Below, in pieces: positions 8,498-17,063 of a stretch of 64,000 nt of DNA. The position numbers and the translations under genes were made by a program. How positions within the stretch are numbered: position 1 is the stretch's first letter; every line of letters begins with the position of its first letter. The DNA comes from Micromonospora andamanensis (lineage in GTDB: Bacteria; Actinomycetota; Actinomycetes; Mycobacteriales; Micromonosporaceae): NCBI RefSeq assembly GCF_016863495.1, contig NZ_BOOZ01000003.1:124001-188000 (forward strand). Reading direction: 5' to 3'. The notes below the pieces were generated by a model. It did not search any database and was not told where the DNA came from. It saw only the letters and a list, made by a program, of their open reading frames with translations.

Positions 8498-9100
8498 ATG
8501 GACGTCGATGCCATTCATCGGCTACGCGGGGCCCTTCTGGCCGCCGTCGCAGTGGCGGCGCTGACCCTCGGTGGCTGGTGGTGGCGGGTGCAGGCACCGG
8601 AAACCCCCGGCGGCGGTGTCACGCCGGGCGGGGCGTCGGCCGCCACGTACTGGCGCGAGGATCAGGTCACCGGCGAGATCGTGCGGGAGTTTCCCGGTGC
8701 CGCGGCCTCCGTGCTCGTCGACGCGCGCACCGGCGCGGTGGCGGGGGTGGGTGGCGAGTCCCGGGGGCCTGCCGACGCCACCCGGTCGGGTTGGAGCCGC
8801 GCCAGCGGAGCCGAGCTGGTGTGGACCGAACGGGCGAGGCTCAGCTCCGGTGGGACAGTCGTCCGGCAGACCCAGATGGGCTCCGGTGAGCGACACCTGT
8901 TGCGCCTGAGCTGTACCGGTCCGGGGGAGTTGCTTGTCGCCGTGCGGGGTGCGCGGTCAGCGGCCCCGATGACAGTGGACTGCGACGGTGGTCTGATCCT
9001 GGTGGAGGTCACAGGTACCGGCGCTCCGGCGCGATTGTCGTTCTCGCCCGCCGGCTCGGATTCGATCCAGGTCGAGGCTCGGTTGATCGCTCTGCGCTGA
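8498..9100 (+). CDS. Membrane-anchored hypothetical protein
   Basis: A 200-residue protein of unknown function. A basic N-terminus and one hydrophobic helix (LLAAVAVAALTLGGWWW, about residues 11-27) predict a signal anchor, with the rest outside the cell. The exported part is beta-rich and has two Cys residues (SCTGPGELL and VDCDGG) that could form a disulfide. It faces the thioredoxin-like gene at 9125-9796 tail to tail, with only 24 bp between them. It is transcribed from its own leaderless promoter and so is probably not part of the PKS operon. Confidence 0.8.
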   Translation: MDVDAIHRLRGALLAAVAVAALTLGGWWWRVQAPETPGGGVTPGGASAATYWREDQVTGEIVREFPGAAASVLVDARTGAVAGVGGESRGPADATRSGWSRASGAELVWTERARLSSGGTVVRQTQMGSGERHLLRLSCTGPGELLVAVRGARSAAPMTVDCDGGLILVEVTGTGAPARLSFSPAGSDSIQVEARLIALR

Positions 9101-9124
9101 GTGGCTGCCGGCGGTTGCCGTGGG

Positions 9125-9796
9125 TCAGCCGGCCAGCCGGGCGAGTTCGGCTTGGTGATCGCTGATCGAGGCCACCTCGGGCACCATCAGCGTGATCCGG
9201 CCTGTTCGGTCGGCGAGCAGGGCGGTCACGCCGTCCGGGCTGGCCGGCACGTGCAGAAAGGCGCGCAGTCCGCCGGCGGGGTCGGCGAGGGCTCGAACCG
9301 GGGCCCCGGCTGGTGCCGCCCGTGGCCGGGTGTCGGCCACGGTCACCACAGTCACCCCGGGCGGTGCCGTCCTCGCCGCCTCGGCGACCTGCTCCAAGCA
9401 GGTGCAGCCGTCCACCAGCAGCACCACGACCGGGAGCAGCCCGCGTAGCGGCACCGGCGACTGCCCGGCGTCGACCAGGTCCAGCGCGGGCAGGGGACGG
9501 CCGACCAGCTGTGCCGGCGTCGGTTCGGGCGTGCTGGCGCTCGGTCCGGTCCGGCCGGCCCGGAGCCAGGTGACGGCGGCCAGGCCGGCGATGGTGGTGA
9601 GAACCGCGACGATCAGCACGATCACCGGGCCGGTGGGCGGCCGCCAGCGACGGCTGCCCGCCGCTGCCCGCCGCAGCTCGCGACGAATCTGCTCGGCCTC
9701 GTCCGCCAGGGCCGCGATGTCGTCCGGAATGACCACCCGACCCCACTCCGGCGGCAGGTCGGGCAGCCCGGGACCGTCGGCGTCAGCCTTGCCCAT
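9125..9796 (-). CDS. Membrane-anchored thioredoxin-fold-like protein
   Basis: A 223-residue bitopic membrane protein. A cytoplasmic N-terminal segment of about 50 residues is followed by one transmembrane helix (VIVLIVAVLTTIAGLAAVTWL). The exported domain has a TlpA/AhpC-like start (LVGRPLPALDLVDAGQSPVPLRGLLP). The usual CxxC is replaced by DGCTCLEQV, a CxC arrangement, so classical disulfide chemistry is doubtful. ATG 9796 was chosen because GGGGG lies 5 nt upstream. It may be a degenerate redoxin or binding protein; I place it in the fold only tentatively. Confidence 0.78.
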   Translation of the reverse strand: MGKADADGPGLPDLPPEWGRVVIPDDIAALADEAEQIRRELRRAAAGSRRWRPPTGPVIVLIVAVLTTIAGLAAVTWLRAGRTGPSASTPEPTPAQLVGRPLPALDLVDAGQSPVPLRGLLPVVVLLVDGCTCLEQVAEAARTAPPGVTVVTVADTRPRAAPAGAPVRALADPAGGLRAFLHVPASPDGVTALLADRTGRITLMVPEVASISDHQAELARLAG

Positions 9797-10170
9797 TACG
9801 ACCCCCTGGAACCTCACAGGTGCGCGGACGCGGCACTGTTCAAGCGTCCCGCACCGGGCCGGGTACCGCTACCGCTGCCCGCGTCGAGCTGCGGCGGGAT
9901 ACCATGGAACGGGTGCGTAGCCCTTGATCTCCAGCGCGGTGTGTTGCAGGGCCTCGGCGCTTGCTCTCCCGGATCTCCACGTCCACGACGGTGATGTCCG
10001 GGGGGTCATCCCCAGGTTACTGAGCGTGTTCGAATCATCGTCTGGATGGTCTGTCAAGCCGAAGAAATACCTCTCACAGGGCCCCTGAGCTGCGCCAACG
10101 GTCAGGACAGCGGTGAGACATCGGTGCCTGAGCGTGTTACCCTAGACACAGCGAAAGGGGTTTCGAACCT
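9797..10170. other. Intergenic region upstream of carD
   Basis: About 370 bp between the divergent thioredoxin-like gene and carD. I see no convincing gene: a 62-codon minus frame (9869-10057) lacks a credible start and family features. Likely carD promoter elements lie near the end, with TACCCT at 10138-10143 and a GAAAGGGG ribosome-binding site at about 10153-10160. No clear -35 was found. Confidence 0.5.
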
Positions 10171-10656
10171 ATGGTTTTCAGTGTCGGCGAGACCGTTGTT
10201 TACCCCCACCACGGGGCCGCACTCATCGAGGCAATCGAGACTCGGGTCATCAAGGGCGAGCCCAAGCAGTACCTCGTCCTGAGGGTCGCGCAGGGTGACC
10301 TGACGGTCCGGGTGCCGGCCGAGAACGCCGAGATCGTGGGTGTGCGCGAGGTGGTGGGCGAAGAGGGCCTCGGCAAGGTCTTCGACGTTCTCCGGGCTCC
10401 GCACACCGAGGAGCCGACCAACTGGTCGCGGCGTTACAAGGCGAATCTGGAGAAGCTGGCCTCCGGCAACCCGCTGAAGGTGGCCGAGGTCGTCCGCGAC
10501 CTGTGGCGTCGCGAGCGGGAGCGGGGTCTGTCCGCGGGCGAGAAGCGCATGCTCGCCAAGGCCCGTGACATCCTGGTCGGCGAGGTGGCGCTGGCCGAGA
10601 AGAGCACCAAGGACGAAGCGGAGACGCTGCTCGACAAGGTGCTGACCGAGGCCTAG
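10171..10656 (+). CDS. carD: CarD family transcriptional regulator
   Basis: A 161-residue essential-type regulator that binds RNA polymerase beta and stabilises open promoter complexes, affecting rRNA and housekeeping promoters. The N-terminal RNA-polymerase interaction domain begins [20 protein letters not shown]. The C-terminal helical DNA-binding domain contains [21 protein letters not shown] and the basic [16 protein letters not shown]. The ribosome-binding site GAAAGGGG precedes ATG 10171. carD followed by ispD and ispF is a conserved actinobacterial order, and the 56-bp gap to ispD suggests co-transcription. Confidence 0.97.
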   Translation: MVFSVGETVVYPHHGAALIEAIETRVIKGEPKQYLVLRVAQGDLTVRVPAENAEIVGVREVVGEEGLGKVFDVLRAPHTEEPTNWSRRYKANLEKLASGNPLKVAEVVRDLWRRERERGLSAGEKRMLAKARDILVGEVALAEKSTKDEAETLLDKVLTEA

Positions 10657-10712
10657 TCCTCGCAGCATCGTCGTACCCGATTCGTAGTGAACAAACCGTC
10701 GAGGACCGCGAC

Positions 10713-11408
10713 GTGACCGCGCAGCTCAATCCGCGCGGTGACGTCGCGGTCCTCGTGCCTGCGGCCGGTGCTGGCGTACGCCTCGGGCCCGGCCGTCCGA
10801 AGGCGCTGCGGCTGCTGGCCGGTGAACCGCTGCTGGTGCACGCGGTCCGTCGGTTGGCCGCAGCCGCCTCGGTGCACAGCATCGTGGTAGCCGCTCCGGT
10901 CGCGGAGATCACCGCCGTACGTGCGCTGCTCGCGCCGATCGCACCGGTGACCGTGGTGCCCGGTGGCGCGGAACGGCAGGCCTCGGTGGCAGCCGCGCTC
11001 GCTGCGGTGCCCGCCGACCCCGAGATCATCCTGGTGCACGACGCGGCCCGCGCGCTCACCCCGCCCGCACTCGTGGAGTCGGTGGCGGCTGCGGTCCGGG
11101 CGGGCTACGACGCGGTGATCCCGGTGCTGCCGGTCGTCGACACGATCAAGGAGGTCGACGCGGACGAGATGGTGCTCGGCACCGTCGACCGGGCCGCGTT
11201 GCGTGCCGTGCAGACCCCCCAGGGATTCCGCCGGGCGGTGCTGACCGCCGCGCACGCCGCTGCCGCCGACGCCCTCACCGACGACGCCGGGCTGGTGGAG
11301 AAGTACGGCGTCCCGGTGCACTGCGTGCCCGGTTCTGAGCACGCCCTGAAGATCACGAGGCCGTTCGATCTGGCGCTGGCCGAGCATCTGCTGGCGATCG
11401 CCAGGTAA
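10713..11408 (+). CDS. ispD: 2-C-methyl-D-erythritol 4-phosphate cytidylyltransferase
   Basis: Third enzyme of the non-mevalonate (MEP) isoprenoid pathway, transferring CMP from CTP to MEP. The 231 residues show the nucleotidyltransferase P-loop-like start [20 protein letters not shown], the [10 protein letters not shown] substrate loop and [16 protein letters not shown]. All are diagnostic of IspD. GTG 10713 is used. It sits between carD and ispF; ispF follows after 17 bp with its own leaderless promoter signature. It supplies isoprenoid precursors for quinones, carotenoids and possibly the UbiA enzyme nearby. Confidence 0.97.
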   Translation: MTAQLNPRGDVAVLVPAAGAGVRLGPGRPKALRLLAGEPLLVHAVRRLAAAASVHSIVVAAPVAEITAVRALLAPIAPVTVVPGGAERQASVAAALAAVPADPEIILVHDAARALTPPALVESVAAAVRAGYDAVIPVLPVVDTIKEVDADEMVLGTVDRAALRAVQTPQGFRRAVLTAAHAAAADALTDDAGLVEKYGVPVHCVPGSEHALKITRPFDLALAEHLLAIAR

Positions 11409-11413
11409 GCCCG

Positions 11414-11419
11414 TACCCT
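11414..11419 (+). promoter_or_regulatory. -10 box of ispF
   Basis: TACCCT followed by 6 nt and the ispF ATG at 11426. This suggests that ispF also has a leaderless transcript independent of ispD. Confidence 0.45.
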
Positions 11420-11425
11420 CGAATC

Positions 11426-11908
11426 ATGATCGTTCCTCGGGTGGCCATCGGGACCGACGTGCACGCCTTCGAGGTTGGTCGGCCGTGCTGGGTCGCCGGC
11501 CTGCACTGGCCGGATCAGGACGGCCTGGCCGGGCACTCGGACGCGGACGTGGCCGCCCATGCCGCCTGCAACGCGCTGCTCTCCGCCGCCGGTCTGGGTG
11601 ATCTCGGGGCCAACTTCGGGGTGGGTCAGCCCGAATGGGCCGGAGCGAGTGGGGTGGTTCTGCTCACCGAGTCGGCCCGCCGGGTACGCTCCGCCGGTTT
11701 CGCCATCGGCAACGTGTCGGTGCAGGTGGTGGGGAACCGGCCGAAGATCGGCCCACGGCGGGACGAGGCGCAGCGGGTGCTGTCGGAGGCCGTCGGCGCA
11801 CCTGTCACCGTCTCCGCCGCCACCACCGACGGCCTGGGCTTCACCGGGCGCGGCGAGGGGCTCGCCGGGATCGCCGTCGCCCTGGTGTACGAGCAGCCGA
11901 GCGCCTAG
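11426..11908 (+). CDS. ispF: 2-C-methyl-D-erythritol 2,4-cyclodiphosphate synthase
   Basis: MEP pathway cyclase that converts CDP-ME 2-phosphate to ME-cPP with loss of CMP; trimeric and zinc-dependent. The 160-residue length is normal. Metal ligands lie in GTDVHAF (Asp/His) and in [10 protein letters not shown] (His). [13 protein letters not shown] near the C-terminus is the family signature. The usual CDALL segment reads CNALL here, with Asn for Asp, a change outside the zinc ligands. Its TAG stop is embedded in the TAGGCT -10 box of the next gene. Confidence 0.96.
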   Translation: MIVPRVAIGTDVHAFEVGRPCWVAGLHWPDQDGLAGHSDADVAAHAACNALLSAAGLGDLGANFGVGQPEWAGASGVVLLTESARRVRSAGFAIGNVSVQVVGNRPKIGPRRDEAQRVLSEAVGAPVTVSAATTDGLGFTGRGEGLAGIAVALVYEQPSA

Positions 11909-11918
11909 GCTCGCCGCG

Positions 11919-13220
11919 ATGTCCCCCGACGTCCCCACCGACCCGCCCGCCGCCGACGGCTACCTCGAACGCGCCACGCTCCTCGCCGAGCTGGGCCGTT
12001 ACGACGAGGCCGTGGCCGAGCTGGGCTTCGCCCTGGCCCTCGACCCGGCCGACGCCACGGTGTCGACAATGCTGGCCCGGGTGCAGCTGGCCGCCGGCCG
12101 ACCGGCCGAGGCGCTCGCCGCCGCCGAGACGGCGGTGTCCGCCGCACCGGGGCAGTTGCCCCCGCTTGTCGCTCGTGGGCTGGCCCTCGGCGACCTCGAA
12201 CGGTACGCCGAAGCCGCCCGCACCGCCGACGAGATCCTGGCCCTGGGGCCGGCGGACGCGTACGCCCAGCGCAGCGCGGCGGCGATCCTGGCCGGCTCCC
12301 GCAACGGCCAGCCGGCGTTGAACGCGGCCTGGCGCGGGGTGGAGCTGGCCCCCGAGGAGCCGCAGGGCCACCTGGTGCTGGGCCTGGTCGCGGCCAACAT
12401 GCGGATGTACGACCTGGCGGAGCGGGCCTACCGGGAGGCGCTGCGGCTGGACCCGCGACTCGCGGAGGCGGGCGAGGACGTCGGGGTGCTGCGGCTGGAG
12501 CAGCGGCGGTGGAGCAGCGCGCTGGAGCGGCTTGCCGAAGCGGCGGTGGCGAGCCTGCCCCCGACGGATCCGCGCCGCGCCGACGAGGTGCGCGACGAGT
12601 CGAGCCGTCCGGACGAGGTCGGTGACGAGCCGGACCGGCCCGGGCGTGACCCGGACGAGGCGGGGCGTTCGGCTGACGGTGACACGAGCCCTGCCGCCGG
12701 GCCGGAGGAACGCCCGAGCTGGCCGGCCCAGGGCGGCGACGTACCTACCGGCGGGCCGGGGCCCGACCGCGCCGGAGACCCGGAACGGGGCCGTGGCGGA
12801 GCCTGGCCGGTCGGGCCGGACCAGATGGGTACCGGGCCGGTCGTCGCACGCCAGCCGGTGCCGGCGGCGCTCCGGCAGTTCGTGCTGTGGGGAGCCGGTT
12901 GGTCGGTGGTTGCCGCCACACTTGTCGCCTGTTCCACAGCGACCGGCTCCGGGTTCTCCCGGCTGCTGGCCGTGGTGGCGGCTGTGGGCGGTGGCATCGT
13001 GCTCCGGCAGCCCGCGTCCCAGCTACCTGGACTGACCCGGACCGTGCTGCCCGTGCTGCGGCGTACCGACCGTCCGCTCGCTCTGGCCGTCTACGCTGCC
13101 GCCGCCGCGCCGGTGCTGATCCTGCTCTACGCCCTGACCGGCAGCCCGTGGCCGCTGGTCCTGGCCATCGCGATCGCCACCGCCGCCCGGCTGGCGATCG
13201 TCGGCAGGCCGGTCGCCTGA
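11919..13220 (+). CDS. TPR-repeat membrane protein
   Basis: A 433-residue protein. The N-terminal 200 residues are tetratricopeptide repeats, for example YLERATLLAELGRYDEAVAELGFALALDP and AYREALRLDPRLAEAG. A charged, disordered Asp/Glu/Arg/Pro linker follows, about 215-300. At least three hydrophobic helices close the protein (LWGAGWSVVAATLVAC, LLAVVAAVGGGIVL, VYAAAAAPVLILLYAL). The start is ATG 11919, 7 nt after TAGGCT (11906-11911), so it is probably leaderless. It likely organises protein partners at the membrane; the partners are unknown. Confidence 0.88.
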   Translation: MSPDVPTDPPAADGYLERATLLAELGRYDEAVAELGFALALDPADATVSTMLARVQLAAGRPAEALAAAETAVSAAPGQLPPLVARGLALGDLERYAEAARTADEILALGPADAYAQRSAAAILAGSRNGQPALNAAWRGVELAPEEPQGHLVLGLVAANMRMYDLAERAYREALRLDPRLAEAGEDVGVLRLEQRRWSSALERLAEAAVASLPPTDPRRADEVRDESSRPDEVGDEPDRPGRDPDEAGRSADGDTSPAAGPEERPSWPAQGGDVPTGGPGPDRAGDPERGRGGAWPVGPDQMGTGPVVARQPVPAALRQFVLWGAGWSVVAATLVACSTATGSGFSRLLAVVAAVGGGIVLRQPASQLPGLTRTVLPVLRRTDRPLALAVYAAAAAPVLILLYALTGSPWPLVLAIAIATAARLAIVGRPVA

Positions 13221-13263
13221 CCGACGACACCCGGGCTCCGCACGGTCGCGCCACGGCCCGACC

Positions 13264-14430
13264 TCAGGGGCGGCGGGCCCAGGTCCAGGCGTACGCGTCG
13301 TCTTCGCACTCGGCCGCCGCGTCGCAGAGGTCGAGCGGGCGGAAGGTGTCGACCATGACCGCCAGTTCGTCGAAGAAGTCCACGCCGATGGAGCGTTCCG
13401 CCGCGCCTGGCTGCGGTCCGTGCGTGAAGCCGGACGGGTGCAGTGAGATGGAGCCCTGCTCGATGCCGGAGCCACGGCGCGCCTCGTAGTTGCCCCCGGT
13501 GTAGAAGAGCATCTCGTCGGAGTCGACGTTGTGATGGTGGTAGGGCACCGGAATGGCGTCCGGGTGGTAGTCGACCTTGCGGGGGACGAACGAGCAGATC
13601 ACGAAGTTCGGGCCGGCGAAGGTCTGGTGCACAGGTGGGGGCTGGTGGATCCGACCGGTGATCGGCTCGAAGTCGTGGATGGAGAACGCCCACGGGTAGA
13701 GGTGCCCGTCCCACCCGACCACGTCGAACGGGTGGTTGGCGTAGACGTGGCGGGTCCATCCGCGCCGGTGGCGGACCAGCACCTCGACGTCGGTGCCGTC
13801 GACGAGCAACGGGGTGTCCGGCCCCCGGACGTCGCGCTCGCAGTACGGCGAGTGTTCCAGGAACTGTCCGCGTACGGAGAGGTAGCGCTTGGGCGGGCCG
13901 ATGTGTCCGGACGCCTCCACGGCGAGCAGTCGGGTCGGGGTGTCCCCGGTGGGTACCAGCCGGTGCACCGTCGAGGTCGGGATGATCACGTAGTCGCCGG
14001 GTACCGCGTCGAGCACGCCGAACGTCGATTCGACCCGCAGGGTGCCCGCCTCGACGTAGAGGCACTGGTCGCCGGTGGCGTCGCGAAACAGTGGGGAGGG
14101 GCGGTCGGCCAGCACGTAGGCGATCCGCACGTCGTCGTTCGCGAGCAGGTAACGCCGGCCGAGAATCGGGTCCGCGCCGGTCCCGTCGAGCTTGTGCGTA
14201 CGCAGGTGACGGGGCTTGAGCGGCAGGTTGGGCACCCGGGTCACGGCCGGCGGGGTGAACTCCTCGGCGGCGATGATCGCGGTCGGGGCGTACCTGTGGT
14301 AGAGCAGGGAGGAGTCGGACGAGAAGCCCTCCTGGCCCATCAGCTCCTCGGTGTAGAGGCTGCCGTCCGGCTGCCGGAACCGGGTGTGGCGCTTGCGTGG
14401 CAGCTCGCCGACGCTGCGGTAGTACGGCAT
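13264..14430 (-). CDS. hmgA: Homogentisate 1,2-dioxygenase
   Basis: A non-haem iron(II) enzyme that opens the ring of homogentisate to maleylacetoacetate in tyrosine and phenylalanine catabolism. The 388-residue protein begins MPYYRSVGELPRKRHTRF. It contains two cupin-like halves and the iron-site region YHHHNVDSDEMLFYTGG, followed by the HPSGFTHGPQPG segment. ATG 14430 has GGGAGG upstream. It is divergent from the 14510-15376/fahA operon across a 79-bp region with a perfect palindrome. hppD and an aromatic-type aminotransferase lie about 5-9 kb away, completing most of the pathway. Confidence 0.96.
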   Translation of the reverse strand: MPYYRSVGELPRKRHTRFRQPDGSLYTEELMGQEGFSSDSSLLYHRYAPTAIIAAEEFTPPAVTRVPNLPLKPRHLRTHKLDGTGADPILGRRYLLANDDVRIAYVLADRPSPLFRDATGDQCLYVEAGTLRVESTFGVLDAVPGDYVIIPTSTVHRLVPTGDTPTRLLAVEASGHIGPPKRYLSVRGQFLEHSPYCERDVRGPDTPLLVDGTDVEVLVRHRRGWTRHVYANHPFDVVGWDGHLYPWAFSIHDFEPITGRIHQPPPVHQTFAGPNFVICSFVPRKVDYHPDAIPVPYHHHNVDSDEMLFYTGGNYEARRGSGIEQGSISLHPSGFTHGPQPGAAERSIGVDFFDELAVMVDTFRPLDLCDAAAECEDDAYAWTWARRP

Positions 14431-14450
14431 CTCGCCTCCCGGTCCGCCGT

Positions 14451-14469
14451 GCGTCCGATAATCGGACGC
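14451..14469. promoter_or_regulatory. Perfect 19-bp palindromic operator, hmgA/fahA divergent region
   Basis: GCGTCCGAT-A-ATCGGACGC has two perfect 9-bp arms around a single A. It covers a plausible hmgA -10 (GATTAT on the minus strand, 14458-14463, paired with TTCAAG 18 bp away). It ends 3 bp before the -35 of the opposite promoter. A repressor bound here would control both operons. IclR, GntR or MarR family proteins are candidates. Confidence 0.75.
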
Positions 14470-14472
14470 TGT

Positions 14473-14501
14473 TGTCCGCTTCTTGAAGCGTCCCGTACAT
14501 T
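14473..14501 (+). promoter_or_regulatory. Promoter of the 14510-fahA operon
   Basis: -35 TTGTCC (14473-14478), 17-bp spacer, -10 TACATT (14496-14501). The GTG start at 14510 follows 8 nt later, so the transcript is probably leaderless. Confidence 0.65.
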
Positions 14502-14509
14502 CTTGTCTC

Positions 14510-15376
14510 GTGTCAACGCAGCTGCCCACTCTTGTCGCTGGCCTGGTCGACGACGCTGCGGTCTTCCCGCCGGGCAGCGCGCCGCTGCCGGACGCCGTCG
14601 GCGCCCACCGGCGGCACCGCACCGCGTGGTACGCGGACCTGGTCGGCCCGTTGCTGCTGCCCGCCTCGACGATCACCTCGGGTGCGCTGAGCGGCCTTGT
14701 CGACCCGGCGGAGAACGTCGCGATCGGGCTGATCGGTGACACCGGACTGGACAGGCTTCCCTTCGCGCTGTCGTTCCTGCCACCGCTCGGGGTGACCGCC
14801 CGGCAGATCGAGGCGCCTGTCGCCCGCCGGGGCGAGGATTCGCAACCTGGGCTTGCCGAGCTGATGAAGCTCGCCGAGCGGCTGGACGGCGTCCCCGTCT
14901 ACGCGGAGATCCCGCTCACCTTCGGGCTGATGGCCGCGCTGGACACCCTCGCCGACGCACGTGCCGGCGGCGTGCCTGTCGCCGCCAAGTTCCGCACCGG
15001 TGGGCTGGCCGCCGAACTGTTCCCCACACCTGCCGAACTGGCCGCGGTGATCTGCGCCTGCCGGGACCGGGAGCTGCCGTTCAAGCTGACCGCCGGGCTG
15101 CACCACGCGGTCCGGCAGGTGGACCCGGAGACCGGCTTCACCCACCACGGATTCGGCAACGTGCTCGCCGCGACCCTCGCCGCCGCCGACGGGGCGACAG
15201 TCGCCGCCGTCGCCGAGCTGCTCACCGTCCGCGACGAGCGGCCGCTGGTGCAGGCGGTCGACGGTCGGCACGACTCGGCGCGCCCGCTGTGGGTGGGGTT
15301 CGGGTCGTGCAGCATCGTGGAACCACTAACCGATCTGATCCGGCTCGGGCTGGTGAACGGAGGCGTCGAGTCATGA
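14510..15376 (+). CDS. Conserved hypothetical protein of homogentisate operon
   Basis: A 288-residue soluble protein I cannot assign to a known enzyme. Motifs that look catalytic or structural are DDAAVFPPGSAPLPDAV at the N-terminus, PVAAKFRTGG near 165, ELPFKLTAGLHHAVR near 198, and GFTHHGFGNVLAATLAA. The alternation of short strands (VYAEIPL, VAAKFRT, PFKLTAGLH) suggests a TIM-barrel-like fold. GTG 14510 has a promoter directly in front, and its stop overlaps fahA as ATGA, so the two are translationally coupled. It sits between hmgA and fahA, where the maleylacetoacetate isomerase step is otherwise missing. That function is only a hypothesis. Confidence 0.85.
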   Translation: MSTQLPTLVAGLVDDAAVFPPGSAPLPDAVGAHRRHRTAWYADLVGPLLLPASTITSGALSGLVDPAENVAIGLIGDTGLDRLPFALSFLPPLGVTARQIEAPVARRGEDSQPGLAELMKLAERLDGVPVYAEIPLTFGLMAALDTLADARAGGVPVAAKFRTGGLAAELFPTPAELAAVICACRDRELPFKLTAGLHHAVRQVDPETGFTHHGFGNVLAATLAAADGATVAAVAELLTVRDERPLVQAVDGRHDSARPLWVGFGSCSIVEPLTDLIRLGLVNGGVES

Positions 15377-16587
15377 GCGAGAGTCAGCCAGTGAGCTGGG
15401 TGCCGGGTGCGGCGGATTCCGGGTACGGGGTGCACCACCTGCCGTACGGGGTGTTCCGGGTGGGCGACGCCGAGCCGCGCATCGGTGTACGGGTCGGCGA
15501 TTTGATCCTGGACCTGGCCGGCGCGGAGGCCGCCGAGCTGGTGCTGGCGGGCGGTGCGCTGCGTCGGCCGACGCTCAACTCGTTCCTTGCGCTGGGCCGT
15601 CCGCAGTGGACAGCCGTACGGGATCGGATCACCGAGCTGCTCACCGACCCGGCGCATCGGGCGGCGGTGGAGCCGCTGCTCGTGCCGCTGGCACAGGTGC
15701 GAATGGAGCTGCCCTTCGAGGTCGCCGACTACGTCGACTTCTACTCTTCGGAACACCACGCGTCGAACGTCGGCCTGATCTTCCGTCCCGGCCAGCCACC
15801 GCTGCTGCCGAACTGGAAACACCTGCCGATCGGCTATCACGGTCGGGCCGGCACGGTGGTGGTCTCCGGCACCCCGGTGGTCCGACCACAGGGGCAGCGG
15901 CCCGGCTCCGAGGGGCCGACATTCGGCCCGTCGGCGCGGCTGGACATCGAGGCCGAGGTCGGGTTCGTGGTCGGCGTACCGAGCCCGCTCGGCCGCCGGG
16001 TGGCCGCCGCCGACTTCGCCGACCACGTCTTCGGTGTCGTGCTTGTCAACGACTGGTCGGCGCGGGACATCCAGGCCTGGGAGTACCAGCCGCTCGGGCC
16101 GTTCCTGGGCAAGTCGTTCGCCACCTCGGTGGCTGCCTGGGTCACTCCGCTTGACGCACTGCGGCACGCGTTCGTCGCCGGCCCGGAGCAGGATCCGCCG
16201 GTGACGGACTATCTGCGGTGCGAACCGCACCTGGGGCTGGACCTGCGGCTGAAGGTGACCTGGAACGGGGAGCCGGTGAGTGAGCCGCCCTTCGCCGGCA
16301 TGTACTGGACCCCGGCCCAGCAGTTGGCGCACCTCACCGTCAACGGTGCCTCGCTGCGCACCGGCGACCTCTACGCCTCCGGCACGGTCTCCGGCCCCCG
16401 GCGGGACCAGGTCGGCTCGTTCCTGGAACTCAGCTGGGGCGGCACCGAGCCGGTCACCGTGGGCGGGAGCGAACGTACCTTCCTCGCCGACGGTGACACG
16501 GTGACGATCACCGCCACCGCACCCGGTCCGGACGGCACCACCCTCACGTTGGGGGAGGTCACGGGCACCGTCCTGCCAGCGAACTGA
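15373..16587 (+). CDS. fahA: Fumarylacetoacetase
   Basis: Hydrolyses fumarylacetoacetate to fumarate and acetoacetate, the last step of tyrosine catabolism. The 404-residue protein shows the N-terminal SH3-like domain (YGVHHLPYGVFRVGDAEPR). The catalytic metal-binding domain includes DYVDFYSSEHHASNVG, LPIGYHGRAG, and the acidic ligands in LDIEAEVGFVVG and LVNDWSARDIQAWEYQPLG. The start ATG 15373 overlaps the preceding stop by 4 nt (ATGA), indicating coupled translation. A hairpin follows at 16608-16632. Confidence 0.96.
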   Translation: MSESQPVSWVPGAADSGYGVHHLPYGVFRVGDAEPRIGVRVGDLILDLAGAEAAELVLAGGALRRPTLNSFLALGRPQWTAVRDRITELLTDPAHRAAVEPLLVPLAQVRMELPFEVADYVDFYSSEHHASNVGLIFRPGQPPLLPNWKHLPIGYHGRAGTVVVSGTPVVRPQGQRPGSEGPTFGPSARLDIEAEVGFVVGVPSPLGRRVAAADFADHVFGVVLVNDWSARDIQAWEYQPLGPFLGKSFATSVAAWVTPLDALRHAFVAGPEQDPPVTDYLRCEPHLGLDLRLKVTWNGEPVSEPPFAGMYWTPAQQLAHLTVNGASLRTGDLYASGTVSGPRRDQVGSFLELSWGGTEPVTVGGSERTFLADGDTVTITATAPGPDGTTLTLGEVTGTVLPAN

Positions 16588-16607
16588 CCTGAACCCGACA
16601 GCTGTCC

Positions 16608-16632
16608 TTGATCGCACAGCGGGTGCGATCAA
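16608..16632 (+). terminator. Hairpin terminator after fahA
   Basis: TTGATCGCA and TGCGATCAA arms (9 bp, perfect) around a 7-nt loop, 21 bp after the fahA stop. It is followed by a short mixed sequence without a strong U-tract. Confidence 0.6.
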
Positions 16633-16753
16633 AGACCGTCACCGTCTTCGTTTATCGCCTCGGAATTCCGTCGCCATGCCGCGCCGGGTCGACCGGTGCC
16701 CCCCGTTTCCGGTCGGCCCGGGCTCGGCTGGCGGAACGTCGAAACTGAGGGAG

Positions 16754-16972
16754 ATGACGACGATGCACGATCTCGTGGACGCGGTCTGGCGCACCAGCAG
16801 CCGCTCCAACGACCAGGGCCTCTGCGTCGAGGTGGCCGACAACCTCGCAGGTGTCCACGGTGTGGTGGGCATACGCGACTCGAAGGACCAGGCCGGACCG
16901 GTGCTTGTGGTGAGCCCGCCGGGCTGGACCGCATTCGTCGACGCGATCCGGGCCGGCCGCTTCGTCGGCTGA
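16754..16972 (+). CDS. DUF397 domain protein (orphan)
   Basis: A 72-residue protein of the DUF397 family, recognisable from VWRTSSRSNDQGLCVEVADN and GIRDSKDQAGPVLVVSPPGWTAFVDAIR. Such proteins normally sit next to Scr1-type XRE/DUF5753 regulators and may act as their antagonists or partners. This copy stands alone between fahA and an SRPBCC gene, whereas the second copy in the window (33732) is paired. GGGAG precedes the start; ATG 16763 is an equally good start by spacing. Confidence 0.88.
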   Translation: MTTMHDLVDAVWRTSSRSNDQGLCVEVADNLAGVHGVVGIRDSKDQAGPVLVVSPPGWTAFVDAIRAGRFVG

Positions 16973-17063
16973 CGCCCGCAGGGGGTCTCCGGCGGGTTGG
17001 TTCTCCGATCGGGGACCCCGAGCCACGCTCACGCCGCGTACCGTCGGTGCCACGGGAGGTGGC

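Noticed and set aside
9869..10057. 62-codon minus-strand frame upstream of carD
   Set aside because: No ribosome-binding site, no family features and overlaps the likely promoter region.
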